From: Chloroflexota bacterium
GTDB taxonomy: Bacteria; Chloroflexota; UBA6077; JACCZL01
DNA length: 5,325 nucleotides
Assembly: GCA_013695975.1 (NCBI GenBank)
Contig: JACCZL010001019.1
Location: forward strand, 1 to 5,325
Direction: 5' to 3'
Positions within the stretch are counted from its first letter, which is position 1, and every line of letters begins with the position of its first letter. The position numbers and the translations under genes are program-made. Below are positions 1-5,242 of this stretch, piece by piece. The notes below the pieces were generated by a model. That model saw nothing but the letters and a program-made list of their open reading frames with translations, was not told the origin of the DNA and did no database searches.

Positions 1-634
1 GCGTCGGGGCGTCCACGTTCGGCGTCGATCGCTGCGCGGCGGTCGTGGGCGGAGCCGCCGGAGTGTCTGCGCTCGGGCGTGGCCGCGCCGCGGCCGAGGC
101 GCGGGATCGCGCCAGGATCGCGTACATCGCCCGGCCTTCCATCAACGGCCCTTGCTCGACCACGGCGATGTCGTTGAGCGAGCTGGCGATCCGATCGATC
201 TGGGCTCGGGCGATCTGCGGGTGGGCCGCCTCACGGCCGCGGAAGCGGACCAGCAGTCTGACCTTGTGACCCTCCTCGATGAACCGGCGCGCCGCGCGTG
301 AGCGGACGTCGAGATCGTGGTCGTCCGTTCGAGGCCGCAGGCGCAGCTCCTTCAGCTCAGACGTGTGCTGGTTTTTCTTGGCGTCCCGCTCTTTCTTGGT
401 CTGCTCGTACTTGAAGCGGCCGTAGTCCAGGAGCTTGCAGACCGGTGGCACGGCGTTGGCCGCGACCTCGACCAGGTCGAGGTCACGCGCGCGGGCCATC
501 TCCAGGGCTTGCGCGGTCGGGACGACACCCAGTTGCGCCCCCTCCTCGTCGATGAGTCTGACCTCGGGTACACGGATGGCGCGGTTGATGCGCGGCCCGG
601 TTGGCGGGCGCGGGGGCAAGTTGCGAGTATGGAT
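1..634 (-). CDS. infC: Translation initiation factor IF-3, AUC start, C-terminus cut by window edge
   Basis: IF-3 binds the 30S subunit in the cytoplasm, keeps it apart from 50S and checks the start codon and initiator tRNA. The N-terminal domain opens with GPRINRAIRVPEVRLIDEEG (residues 13-32), followed by ALEMARARDLDLVEVA (43-58) and PPVCKLLDYGRFKYEQTKK (63-81). The lysine-rich linker runs to about residue 90. The C-terminal domain runs from SELKELRLRP (92-101) through FIEEGHKVRLLVRFRGRE (118-135) to about 175. The start is inferred as AUC at 632-634: a GGGAGGAG Shine-Dalgarno lies 7 bases upstream, an in-frame TGA (668-670) closes the frame, and no ATG or GTG lies between. Starting at the only later TTG (codon 6) would fit the RBS poorly. 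AUC/AUU/AUA starts are known for infC, where IF-3 limits its own synthesis. From about residue 176 an Ala/Pro/Thr-rich tail continues off the edge, past the usual length of about 170-180. Neighbours rpmI and rplT would be expected beyond the left edge (inference). Identity is very secure. Confidence 0.96.
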   Translation of the reverse strand, partial: MHTRNLPPRPPTGPRINRAIRVPEVRLIDEEGAQLGVVPTAQALEMARARDLDLVEVAANAVPPVCKLLDYGRFKYEQTKKERDAKKNQHTSELKELRLRPRTDDHDLDVRSRAARRFIEEGHKVRLLVRFRGREAAHPQIARAQIDRIASSLNDIAVVEQGPLMEGRAMYAILARSRASAAARPRPSADTPAAPPTTAAQRSTPNVDAPT

Positions 635-641
635 CTTCGGG

Positions 642-649
642 CTCCTCCC
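642..649 (-). promoter_or_regulatory. Shine-Dalgarno of infC fixing the AUC start
   Basis: The minus strand reads GGGAGGAG here, a near-perfect anti-16S match, ending 7 bases before the AUC codon at 632-634. It is the strongest argument for AUC as the infC start, because no ATG, GTG or TTG lies at a suitable distance downstream of it in the IF-3 frame. Confidence 0.85.
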
Positions 650-724
650 TACTCCGTCGGTCCGGGGTCAGGTGGGGCCATGGCAACATGCCCTGAGCCG
701 CGCCTAACCCGCGTCGTGGGCACT

Positions 725-752
725 ATTGTACGCCAAAACGCCCGGGTGACAA
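725..752 (-). promoter_or_regulatory. Sigma-70-type promoter of infC
   Basis: The minus strand has TTGTCA (747-752) and TACAAT (725-730) separated by 16 bases, each matching the consensus at five of six positions. This predicts a transcript start near 717-718 and a leader of about 84 bases before the AUC codon. The promoter sits just past the stop codon of the upstream oxidoreductase gene, so infC can be transcribed independently of it. I saw no convincing stable leader structure. Confidence rests on the motif match only. Confidence 0.65.
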
Positions 753-765
753 GATGGGAGGCCGA

Positions 766-1185
766 TCAATGGCCGCTGAGCTTGCTCGGAGTCAGCCGAA
801 GCGCCGTCGAGTAGGTCTGGGCCATCTGCTCCGGCGTCATCCCGATCCGCTTGATGCCCTCGCGGTACTTCTCGACGTACTCCGAGATCTCATGCGCCCG
901 GGGCACGTCCGTGACGACGCGAGCCTCCCCGCTGATGACGACGATGTCGCCACCGTGGCCGTCGCCGTCGAGGTGGAGCGACACCTTCGAGTTGCCCTCG
1001 ATGTTCCGAATCTTCTGGACCTTGGGCTGACTAAAGATGAGAAAGGTCGCCCCATCCCACAGAAACCACACCGGCGTTGGCTGTGGCAGGCCGTCGGCCC
1101 TCACCGTGGTCAACCAGCCAATCTGGTCCTCGCGGAGCCGCCGCGCCACGCGGGCGCCGAAGTCGGTGCTCGTGTCGATCTCCAT
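766..1185 (-). CDS. Split-barrel PPOX-type oxidoreductase, probable F420-dependent (Rv3369-like)
   Basis: This is a 139-residue protein, typical in length for small pyridoxamine 5'-phosphate oxidase-like split-barrel proteins, which bind FMN or F420 and act as cytoplasmic redox enzymes. Recognisable parts are the first barrel strands IGWLTTVRADGLPQPTPVWF (22-41) and FLIFSQPKVQKIRNI (48-62), where this family contacts the cofactor phosphate. SKVSLHLDGD (66-75), IVVISGEARVV (81-91) and a C-terminal helical part with EYVEKYREGIKRIGM (102-116) follow. The layout recalls the actinobacterial Rv3369 subfamily described as probable F420-dependent; that assignment is from memory of the family. Whether F420, FMN or haem is bound cannot be read from sequence. 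The ATG start has AGGAGGGG six bases upstream of its codon's neighbourhood (1189-1196), with a short spacer. It lies 48 bases downstream of the dehydrogenase gene on the same strand, so co-transcription is likely. The substrate is unknown. Confidence 0.88.
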   Translation of the reverse strand: MEIDTSTDFGARVARRLREDQIGWLTTVRADGLPQPTPVWFLWDGATFLIFSQPKVQKIRNIEGNSKVSLHLDGDGHGGDIVVISGEARVVTDVPRAHEISEYVEKYREGIKRIGMTPEQMAQTYSTALRLTPSKLSGH

Positions 1186-1188
1186 AGA

Positions 1189-1196
1189 CCCCTCCT
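1189..1196 (-). promoter_or_regulatory. Shine-Dalgarno of the split-barrel oxidoreductase gene
   Basis: AGGAGGGG on the minus strand, three bases from the ATG at 1183-1185. The core GGAGG is slightly further away, which gives an acceptable spacing. It supports the ATG chosen as the start of the 139-residue protein. Confidence 0.7.
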
Positions 1197-1203
1197 CATG
1201 ACG

Positions 1204-1228
1204 CCTGTCCCCGTTCGGCCGGGACAGG
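1204..1228 (-). repeat. Perfect GC-rich hairpin between dehydrogenase and oxidoreductase genes
   Basis: CCTGTCCC (1204-1211) and GGGACAGG (1221-1228) form an exact 8-bp inverted repeat around a 9-base loop. On the minus-strand transcript it lies just after the dehydrogenase stop codon (1235-1237) and just before the Shine-Dalgarno of the next gene. No T-run follows, so it is not a classical intrinsic terminator. It could reduce read-through, protect the upstream mRNA 3' end, or influence access to the downstream ribosome site. The role is inferred; the repeat itself is directly visible. Confidence 0.6.
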
Positions 1229-1234
1229 GGCCAC

Positions 1235-2329
1235 TTATACCGGGAACGTGATGACCCCGCGGGCGACTTCGCCGCGGCCGAGGCGCTCGAAGCCTTCGTT
1301 GATCTGATCGAGAGTGTAGCGGCGGGAGATCAGCTCCTTCACCTTCAGCTTGCCGGCCAGGGTCAGCTCGATCAGGCGTGGGAAGTCGAAGCGCGGGCGG
1401 GCCGAGCCGTACCAGGTGCCGATCAGCCTGGTTTCCTTCGTGACGAAGATCAGCGGGTCGATCGTCGCCTTCGAGTTCTGGGGGGCCATCCCGACGATGC
1501 ACGCGGTGCCGCCGGCTCGAGTCATCTGAACCGCCTGCTCGACGGTCTTGCCGTTGCCAATGACCTCGAAGGCGTAGTCGACGCCTCCACCGGTCAGCTC
1601 GCGGACCTGCTCGACCGGGTCGCCCTCCGCGGCGTTGACCGTGTCAGTCGCGCCGAACTGCCGCGCGTACTCGAGCTTGTTGTCGAGTAGGTCGACCGCG
1701 ATGATCTGGCCGGCGCTCACCAGGGCGGCGCCCTGAATCACGTTGAGGCCGACGCCGCCGCAGCCGATGACGGCGACGGAGCTCCCGGGCTCGACCTTGG
1801 CGGCGTTGACGACCGCGCCCACTCCGGTGGTGACCGCGCAGCCGATCAGCGCAAGGACATCCATCGACACGTCCTTGCGGACCGGGATGACTTGCTCGGC
1901 TGGGATGACGACGTATTCCGCGAAGCTGCCCATCCGCCCGAGGATCATCAGGTCCTCGCCGTTACGGTGGACCCGCGCGGTCCCGTCGTGCATCACGAAA
2001 CGATTGCCGGTGTGGCCTTCACACATCACGGAGCGGCCGATCGTGCAGAGCCGACAGACGCCGCAGTAGGGGCGAAACGAAAGGACCGCGTGGTCACCCG
2101 GCTGGACCCCGACGACGTTCGGGCCAATCTCCTCGACGATGCCGGCCGCCTCGTGGCCGAGGATCATCGGCACGCCATATTTCCACTCGCCCTTGATGAC
2201 ATGGTAGTCGCTGTGGCAGACGCCGGTCGCCCCGATCCTCACCTTGACCTCGCCCGTCCGGGGCGGGTCGATCCGAATCTCCTCGATGCTCAGAGGCTGC
2301 TCGTAGTCGTTCAGGATTGCCGCCTTCAC
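1235..2329 (-). CDS. Zinc-dependent alcohol dehydrogenase, MDR superfamily, class III-like
   Basis: This 364-residue cytoplasmic enzyme is predicted to oxidise alcohols (or reduce aldehydes) with NAD(H). The GroES-like domain carries catalytic zinc ligands C38 (in GVCHSD), H59-E60 (in GHEAAG) and C164 (in GCAVTTGVG). The structural-zinc lobe is complete: C89, C92, C95 and C103 in the canonical C-x2-C-x2-C-x7-C spacing. The Rossmann fold shows VIGCGGVGLNVIQGA (187-201), and acidic D213 at the end of strand two favours NAD over NADP. The length fits full-size zinc ADHs of the class III / actinobacterial AdhD-like type. A glutathione- or mycothiol-dependent formaldehyde role cannot be decided. 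The start is GTG (2327-2329), supported by GGAGGAG (2336-2342) six bases away. It is the first gene of a probable minus-strand operon with the split-barrel oxidoreductase and is divergent from the glycan cassette. All key residues are intact. Confidence 0.94.
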   Translation of the reverse strand: MKAAILNDYEQPLSIEEIRIDPPRTGEVKVRIGATGVCHSDYHVIKGEWKYGVPMILGHEAAGIVEEIGPNVVGVQPGDHAVLSFRPYCGVCRLCTIGRSVMCEGHTGNRFVMHDGTARVHRNGEDLMILGRMGSFAEYVVIPAEQVIPVRKDVSMDVLALIGCAVTTGVGAVVNAAKVEPGSSVAVIGCGGVGLNVIQGAALVSAGQIIAVDLLDNKLEYARQFGATDTVNAAEGDPVEQVRELTGGGVDYAFEVIGNGKTVEQAVQMTRAGGTACIVGMAPQNSKATIDPLIFVTKETRLIGTWYGSARPRFDFPRLIELTLAGKLKVKELISRRYTLDQINEGFERLGRGEVARGVITFPV

Positions 2330-2335
2330 GTTCGT

Positions 2336-2342
2336 CTCCTCC
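2336..2342 (-). promoter_or_regulatory. Shine-Dalgarno supporting the GTG start of the dehydrogenase
   Basis: GGAGGAG on the minus strand, six bases upstream of the GTG at 2327-2329. There is no competing in-frame ATG at good spacing, so it decides the start of the 364-residue protein. Confidence 0.75.
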
Positions 2343-2346
2343 AGCG

Positions 2347-2363
2347 CCTGCTCGCTCAGCAGG
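2347..2363 (-). repeat. Short perfect hairpin in the dehydrogenase leader
   Basis: CCTGCT (2347-2352) and AGCAGG (2358-2363) are exact 6-bp inverted arms around a 5-base loop. They lie only four bases upstream of the dehydrogenase Shine-Dalgarno, so they would be in its 5' leader. This may be a chance structure or a modest modulator of translation or mRNA stability. Confidence 0.4.
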
Positions 2364-2371
2364 TAGTTGTA

Positions 2372-2396
2372 GCGCCGGCAGGATAGCAGCCGGCGC
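2372..2396. repeat. Perfect 8-bp inverted repeat in the divergent spacer, operator or hairpin candidate
   Basis: GCGCCGGC (2372-2379) and GCCGGCGC (2389-2396) are exact inverted arms with a 9-base AT-richer centre. The position, between two divergent transcription units, and the 25-bp overall span suit a dimeric repressor operator. The centre contains TATCCT on the minus strand, which could act as a -10 element for the dehydrogenase gene, though I found no good -35 partner. A simple RNA hairpin is the alternative. No regulator gene lies in the window. Confidence 0.5.
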
Positions 2397-2436
2397 GTGC
2401 AAGCGGCACTGCTTGGTCGCGCGAAAGCAGGATTGG

Positions 2437-2465
2437 TTGTGACCGGCCAGCCGAGCGACTACCCT
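2437..2465 (+). promoter_or_regulatory. Modest promoter candidate for the plus-strand glycan operon
   Basis: TTGTGA (2437-2442) and TACCCT (2460-2465) are separated by 17 bases. The -35 match is fair (four of six) and the -10 is weak. If used, transcription would begin around 2471-2473, leaving almost no leader before the ATG at 2475, that is, a nearly leaderless mRNA. This agrees with the lack of a Shine-Dalgarno before that ATG. It excludes the alternative GTG start at 2439, which would need a promoter further upstream. Confidence 0.3.
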
Positions 2466-2474
2466 TCAAGTAGC

Positions 2475-3656
2475 ATGAGCGGTAGGACGGGCGAGCGAGG
2501 ATGGTTGGGAGCGCGGCTGTGGCTGCTTGCCGTCGTGGCGGTGGGCATGCTCGTGCTCGCCCCCGCGTCCACGGCGACGGCCGATCCGTGGGCACGGGGC
2601 GACGACCAGCCCGAGCCGGAGTACCTCGCCTGGTCGCGGCCCGGACCGTATCGAGCGCCGATCAACCGGGCGTTTCCCGTCCGAAGCTTCGGCGCGGATC
2701 AGCGGGTCGTCGCGACGTACTTCTTCTACTGGTACGACGCGGCTACCTACTATGAGGCCCAGAGTCGGCGAACCTTCGACCCGTACACGTTCCACCCGCC
2801 AGACCTCGACACGATTAGCTTCCGGGACCCGAACTGGTACGAGAAGGAATTCCGCGACATGCTGGCGGCGGGCATCGACGTGGTCCTGCCGGACTATTGG
2901 GGTGAGCCCGGCCAGTACAATCGCCGCGTCGCGCCGGCCCCGGAGTTGAACTACTTCGCGACCGAGGGCCTCCCGCCGATGGTCGAGGCGCTCGACCGGC
3001 TCGCCGCCGAGGGGACGCCGCTCCGGATCGGACTGTTCGTGGACACGACGATCATGAACGACGAAGACCTGACGACCGAGCGCGGCAAGCAGATCTTCTA
3101 CGCCACGATTCGCAATTACTACTCGAAGATCCCGCCTGAGCACTGGGCGGCGATCGGCGGTCGGCCGCTGGTCTGGCTTTACGACGCCCAGCGGGTCTAC
3201 AAGTTCGATCAGACCACCTTCGACTACGTCTACGAGCGCTTCGCCCGCGATTTCGGCGGGATGTCGCCGTTCATCGTCCGCGAGCTCCAGTGGGAGCGGG
3301 CCAAAAACACCGGCGCTGACGCCCTGCTCCAGACCGAGGGGCTCTACGCGTGGGGCGCCGCCCCCTTCGGCTTCGCCGACGACCCCCAGTTCACGATCGC
3401 CCAGGTCGGGCCCGGGTTCTCGAATCGCCAGTTCAACCGCCCAGACCCGATCCACACCGACCGCCAGGGCGGACGCTACTACGAGGACCAGCTCCGCAAG
3501 GCGCTCCTGAGCGGCCGCCAGATCATGGCCGTCGAGACCTGGAACGAGCTGGGCGAGGCCAGCGGCATCCTCGAGACGGTCGAGTTCGGCCGCCAATACA
3601 TCGACCTGACTCGCCGCTACGCCGACCGTTTCAAGGCCGGGCTACCACCGCCGTGA
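2475..3656 (+). CDS. Exported GH99/GH71-like (DUF5010-type) putative glycoside hydrolase
   Basis: This 393-residue protein has a clear Sec signal peptide: basic n-region to R14, hydrophobic LWLLAVVAVGMLVLAPA (15-31), and an AxA site ending at A36 before DPW. The mature part looks like a TIM-barrel glycan-active enzyme: first strand YFFYWYD (82-88), AGIDVVLPDYWG (132-143), IGLFVDTT (185-192), GRPLVWLYDAQ (229-239), and near the end ETWNELGEASGI (354-365). The last motif resembles the WNExxEG signature of GH99-type enzymes, whose two acidic catalytic residues are three apart; E358 and E361 have this spacing (family knowledge, assignment inferred). It probably cleaves or binds an extracellular glycan; the substrate is unknown. 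ATG 2475 was chosen because it gives a normal-length n-region. GTG 2439 with AGGA (2429-2432) is a real alternative that would add 12 residues, and a GTG at 2397 is also open but unlikely. It is the first gene of the plus-strand operon and its stop overlaps the next start. Confidence 0.72.
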   Translation: MSGRTGERGWLGARLWLLAVVAVGMLVLAPASTATADPWARGDDQPEPEYLAWSRPGPYRAPINRAFPVRSFGADQRVVATYFFYWYDAATYYEAQSRRTFDPYTFHPPDLDTISFRDPNWYEKEFRDMLAAGIDVVLPDYWGEPGQYNRRVAPAPELNYFATEGLPPMVEALDRLAAEGTPLRIGLFVDTTIMNDEDLTTERGKQIFYATIRNYYSKIPPEHWAAIGGRPLVWLYDAQRVYKFDQTTFDYVYERFARDFGGMSPFIVRELQWERAKNTGADALLQTEGLYAWGAAPFGFADDPQFTIAQVGPGFSNRQFNRPDPIHTDRQGGRYYEDQLRKALLSGRQIMAVETWNELGEASGILETVEFGRQYIDLTRRYADRFKAGLPPP

Positions 3657-4504
3657 CGGCCCAGCCCGAGCAGGGCCAGCACGACGCTGGGGCCTGGAGC
3701 ACGCGCGAGGCGGTCGAGACGTGGCGTCGGGGGACAGCGAGCCGCGCGGACGCCCTGGGACCCGTGACCGAGCGGATGCTCGATCTGGCCGGCGTCGCCG
3801 CCGGCGGTCGGGTGCTCGACGTCGCCGCCGGCACCGGTGACCAGACGCTGCTCGCCGCCCGACGGGTCGGGCCGACCGGCTCAATCCTGGCGACGGACCT
3901 CTCACCCACCATGCTGGAGGCTGCCGCCGACGCCGCTCGCGAGGCGGGCTTCACGAACGTCGAGACACGAGTGATGGACGCCCAGGACCTCCAAGTCGAT
4001 CCAGACTCGTTCGACGCGGCGATCTCACGGTTTGGCTTGATGCTGATGCCGCTGCCCCAGCAGGCGCTCGCAGGCATTCGGCGCGCCCTCGAGCCGGGCG
4101 GCAAGCTCGCGGCGATCGTCTTCTCGGGCGCCGACAAGAACCCCCACCAGGCCCTGCCGGTGCTGATCGCCCGCCGCCACCGGGGCCTGCCAGCCCAGAC
4201 GCCCGGAGAGGCGGGGATGTTTGCGCTGGGCGGCGATGGCGTCCTCGAGGACGCCCTCCGCGCGGCCGGCTTCCGCGAGGTAGCTGTCCACCCATTCACG
4301 ATAACTCGGCGGGCCGCATCCGCCGTCGAGGCCGTAACCAGACTGAAGGACTCTCTGCTGATCGTCCGCGAGCTGCTGGCGCCCCTCGACGCTGCCGAGC
4401 GAGAGGCCGTCTGGGCCGAGATCGAGCGGGAGCTCCGCCGGTTCGAAGGGCCCGACGGATTCGCGGTGAGCGGCGAGGCGCTGATCGGAGTCGGGACGAA
4501 GTAG
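3653..4504 (+). CDS. Class I SAM-dependent methyltransferase (UbiE/Methyltransf_11-like)
   Basis: This 283-residue cytoplasmic enzyme transfers a methyl group from S-adenosylmethionine to an unknown acceptor. The SAM fold is plain: motif I VLDVAAGTGDQT (54-65), acidic D82 after strand two (LATDLSPTMLEAA), VMDAQDL (107-113) at the adenine-binding loop, FDAAISRFGLMLMP (120-133) as strand four, and the post-motif RRALEPGGKLAAIVF (143-157). The C-terminal third is a helical cap with FREVAVHPF (207-215), which probably shapes the acceptor site. The start is GTG 3653-3655, overlapping the preceding stop as GTGA; there is no clear Shine-Dalgarno, so translation is probably coupled to the upstream gene. 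The frame stays open far upstream, but that stretch lies over the hydrolase gene and is not coding. It resembles UbiE-type quinone/sterol/small-molecule methyltransferases, but the neighbours point to a sugar or lipid-linked glycan acceptor (inference). Confidence 0.9.
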   Translation: MTAQPEQGQHDAGAWSTREAVETWRRGTASRADALGPVTERMLDLAGVAAGGRVLDVAAGTGDQTLLAARRVGPTGSILATDLSPTMLEAAADAAREAGFTNVETRVMDAQDLQVDPDSFDAAISRFGLMLMPLPQQALAGIRRALEPGGKLAAIVFSGADKNPHQALPVLIARRHRGLPAQTPGEAGMFALGGDGVLEDALRAAGFREVAVHPFTITRRAASAVEAVTRLKDSLLIVRELLAPLDAAEREAVWAEIERELRRFEGPDGFAVSGEALIGVGTK

Positions 4505-4505
4505 C

Positions 4506-5240
4506 GTGTCGGACGAGCCCGACGCTGGCACCGCGGCGGCCCGCTCCGCTGTCGTGGCGATCGTGCCGGTCTGGAACGAGGCCGAGGTGATCGGGCGGGT
4601 CCTCGACGAGGTGCCGCGCGACGTGGTCGATCGCGTCATCGTGGTCGACGGCGGCAGCAGCGACGGGACACCGGAGATCGCCGCGCGGCACGGGGCCGAG
4701 GTGGTGGAGCAGCGTCGGCGCGGCTACGGGGCGGCCTGCTGGGAGGGCGCCCGCGCTGCCGGCGAAGGCATCCTGGTCTTCTTCGACGGAGACTACAGCG
4801 ACCCACCGGCCGAGATCGGGCGGGTGATCGGGCCCATTACCCGGGGCGAAGCCGAGCTAGTCCTGGGAAGTCGCGACTTTCGCGACGCCCCCGGCGCACT
4901 CCCGCTCCACGCCCGCCTGGGCAACCGCGCTGTGGCGCGCCTGATCGGCGTCCTGACCGGACGGTGGCTGGTCGACCTGCCGTCCTTCAAGGCGATCCGT
5001 TCGGAGCGCCTGGCCCTCCTCGACATGCGAGAGATGACCTACGGCTGGACGACCGAGATGATCGTCAAGGCCGCCCGGGCCGAGCTGAGGATCGAGCAGG
5101 TCCCCGTCGCCTACCGCGCCCGTGGCGGCGGCCGCTCCAAGGTCTCTGGAACGGTCCGCGGCACCGTTGGCGCCGGCTACAAGCTAGTGACCACGGCGAT
5201 CCGCTACGCCCGCTGGCGGCCTGACCCAACGAGTGGTTAG
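4506..5240 (+). CDS. Family 2 glycosyltransferase, DPM1-like (polyprenyl-phosphate sugar transferase type)
   Basis: This 244-residue GT-A protein is predicted to transfer a sugar from a nucleotide donor, perhaps to a polyprenyl phosphate at the cytoplasmic membrane face. The N-terminal donor-binding part has IVPVWNEAEVIG (19-30) and VIVVDGGSSDGT (44-55). The metal-binding DxD appears as FFDGDYSDPP (92-101; D94, D96), and LGSRDFR (120-126) follows. The acceptor-side half contains DLPSFKAIRSERL (157-169), TTEMIVKAA (182-190) and VPVAYRARGGGRSKVSGT (199-216), the last typical of DPM1-like enzymes. There are no membrane helices, so it is a short soluble form. GTG 4506 follows the previous stop by one base; the Shine-Dalgarno is weak, suggesting coupling. 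It is the third gene of the operon. The VVDGGSxDGT motif is also shared with other short GT2 families, so the DPM1-like label is moderately sure and the donor and acceptor are unknown. Confidence 0.88.
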   Translation: MSDEPDAGTAAARSAVVAIVPVWNEAEVIGRVLDEVPRDVVDRVIVVDGGSSDGTPEIAARHGAEVVEQRRRGYGAACWEGARAAGEGILVFFDGDYSDPPAEIGRVIGPITRGEAELVLGSRDFRDAPGALPLHARLGNRAVARLIGVLTGRWLVDLPSFKAIRSERLALLDMREMTYGWTTEMIVKAARAELRIEQVPVAYRARGGGRSKVSGTVRGTVGAGYKLVTTAIRYARWRPDPTSG

Positions 5241-5242
5241 CC

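Noticed and set aside
483..689. A 68-codon minus-strand frame over the infC leader and 5' end, starting at an ATG in the leader
   Set aside because: It is considered as a leader peptide, but it runs deep into infC in another frame, has no good Shine-Dalgarno and has shadow-like composition.
635..724. Possible structured infC leader (riboswitch-like or attenuator)
   Set aside because: Only 3-4 bp stems can be drawn, such as GGCA/TGCC, and there is no terminator or known leader motif.
758..775. Terminator between the split-barrel gene and infC
   Set aside because: Only a 4-bp GGCC repeat with no T-run is visible; not enough for a terminator call.
317..814. Plus-strand open frame opposite infC and the promoter region
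   Set aside because: It is antisense to conserved IF-3 sequence, and the translated product has no family resemblance.
2380..2405. Minus-strand TTGCAC ... TATCCT as a dehydrogenase promoter
   Set aside because: The spacing is only 11 bases, far too short for a sigma-70 promoter; no other -35 at 16-18 bases is convincing.
2466..3596. A 376-codon open frame on the minus strand, almost fully antisense to the exported hydrolase gene
   Set aside because: It is opposite a gene with a signal peptide and recognisable hydrolase motifs, shows no recognisable domain, and is the kind of long shadow frame expected in GC-rich DNA.
3350..3652. Upstream extension of the methyltransferase frame
   Set aside because: The stretch overlaps the hydrolase gene in another frame and is Arg/Pro-rich without methyltransferase character; the GTG at 3653 with a GTGA overlap is a much better start.
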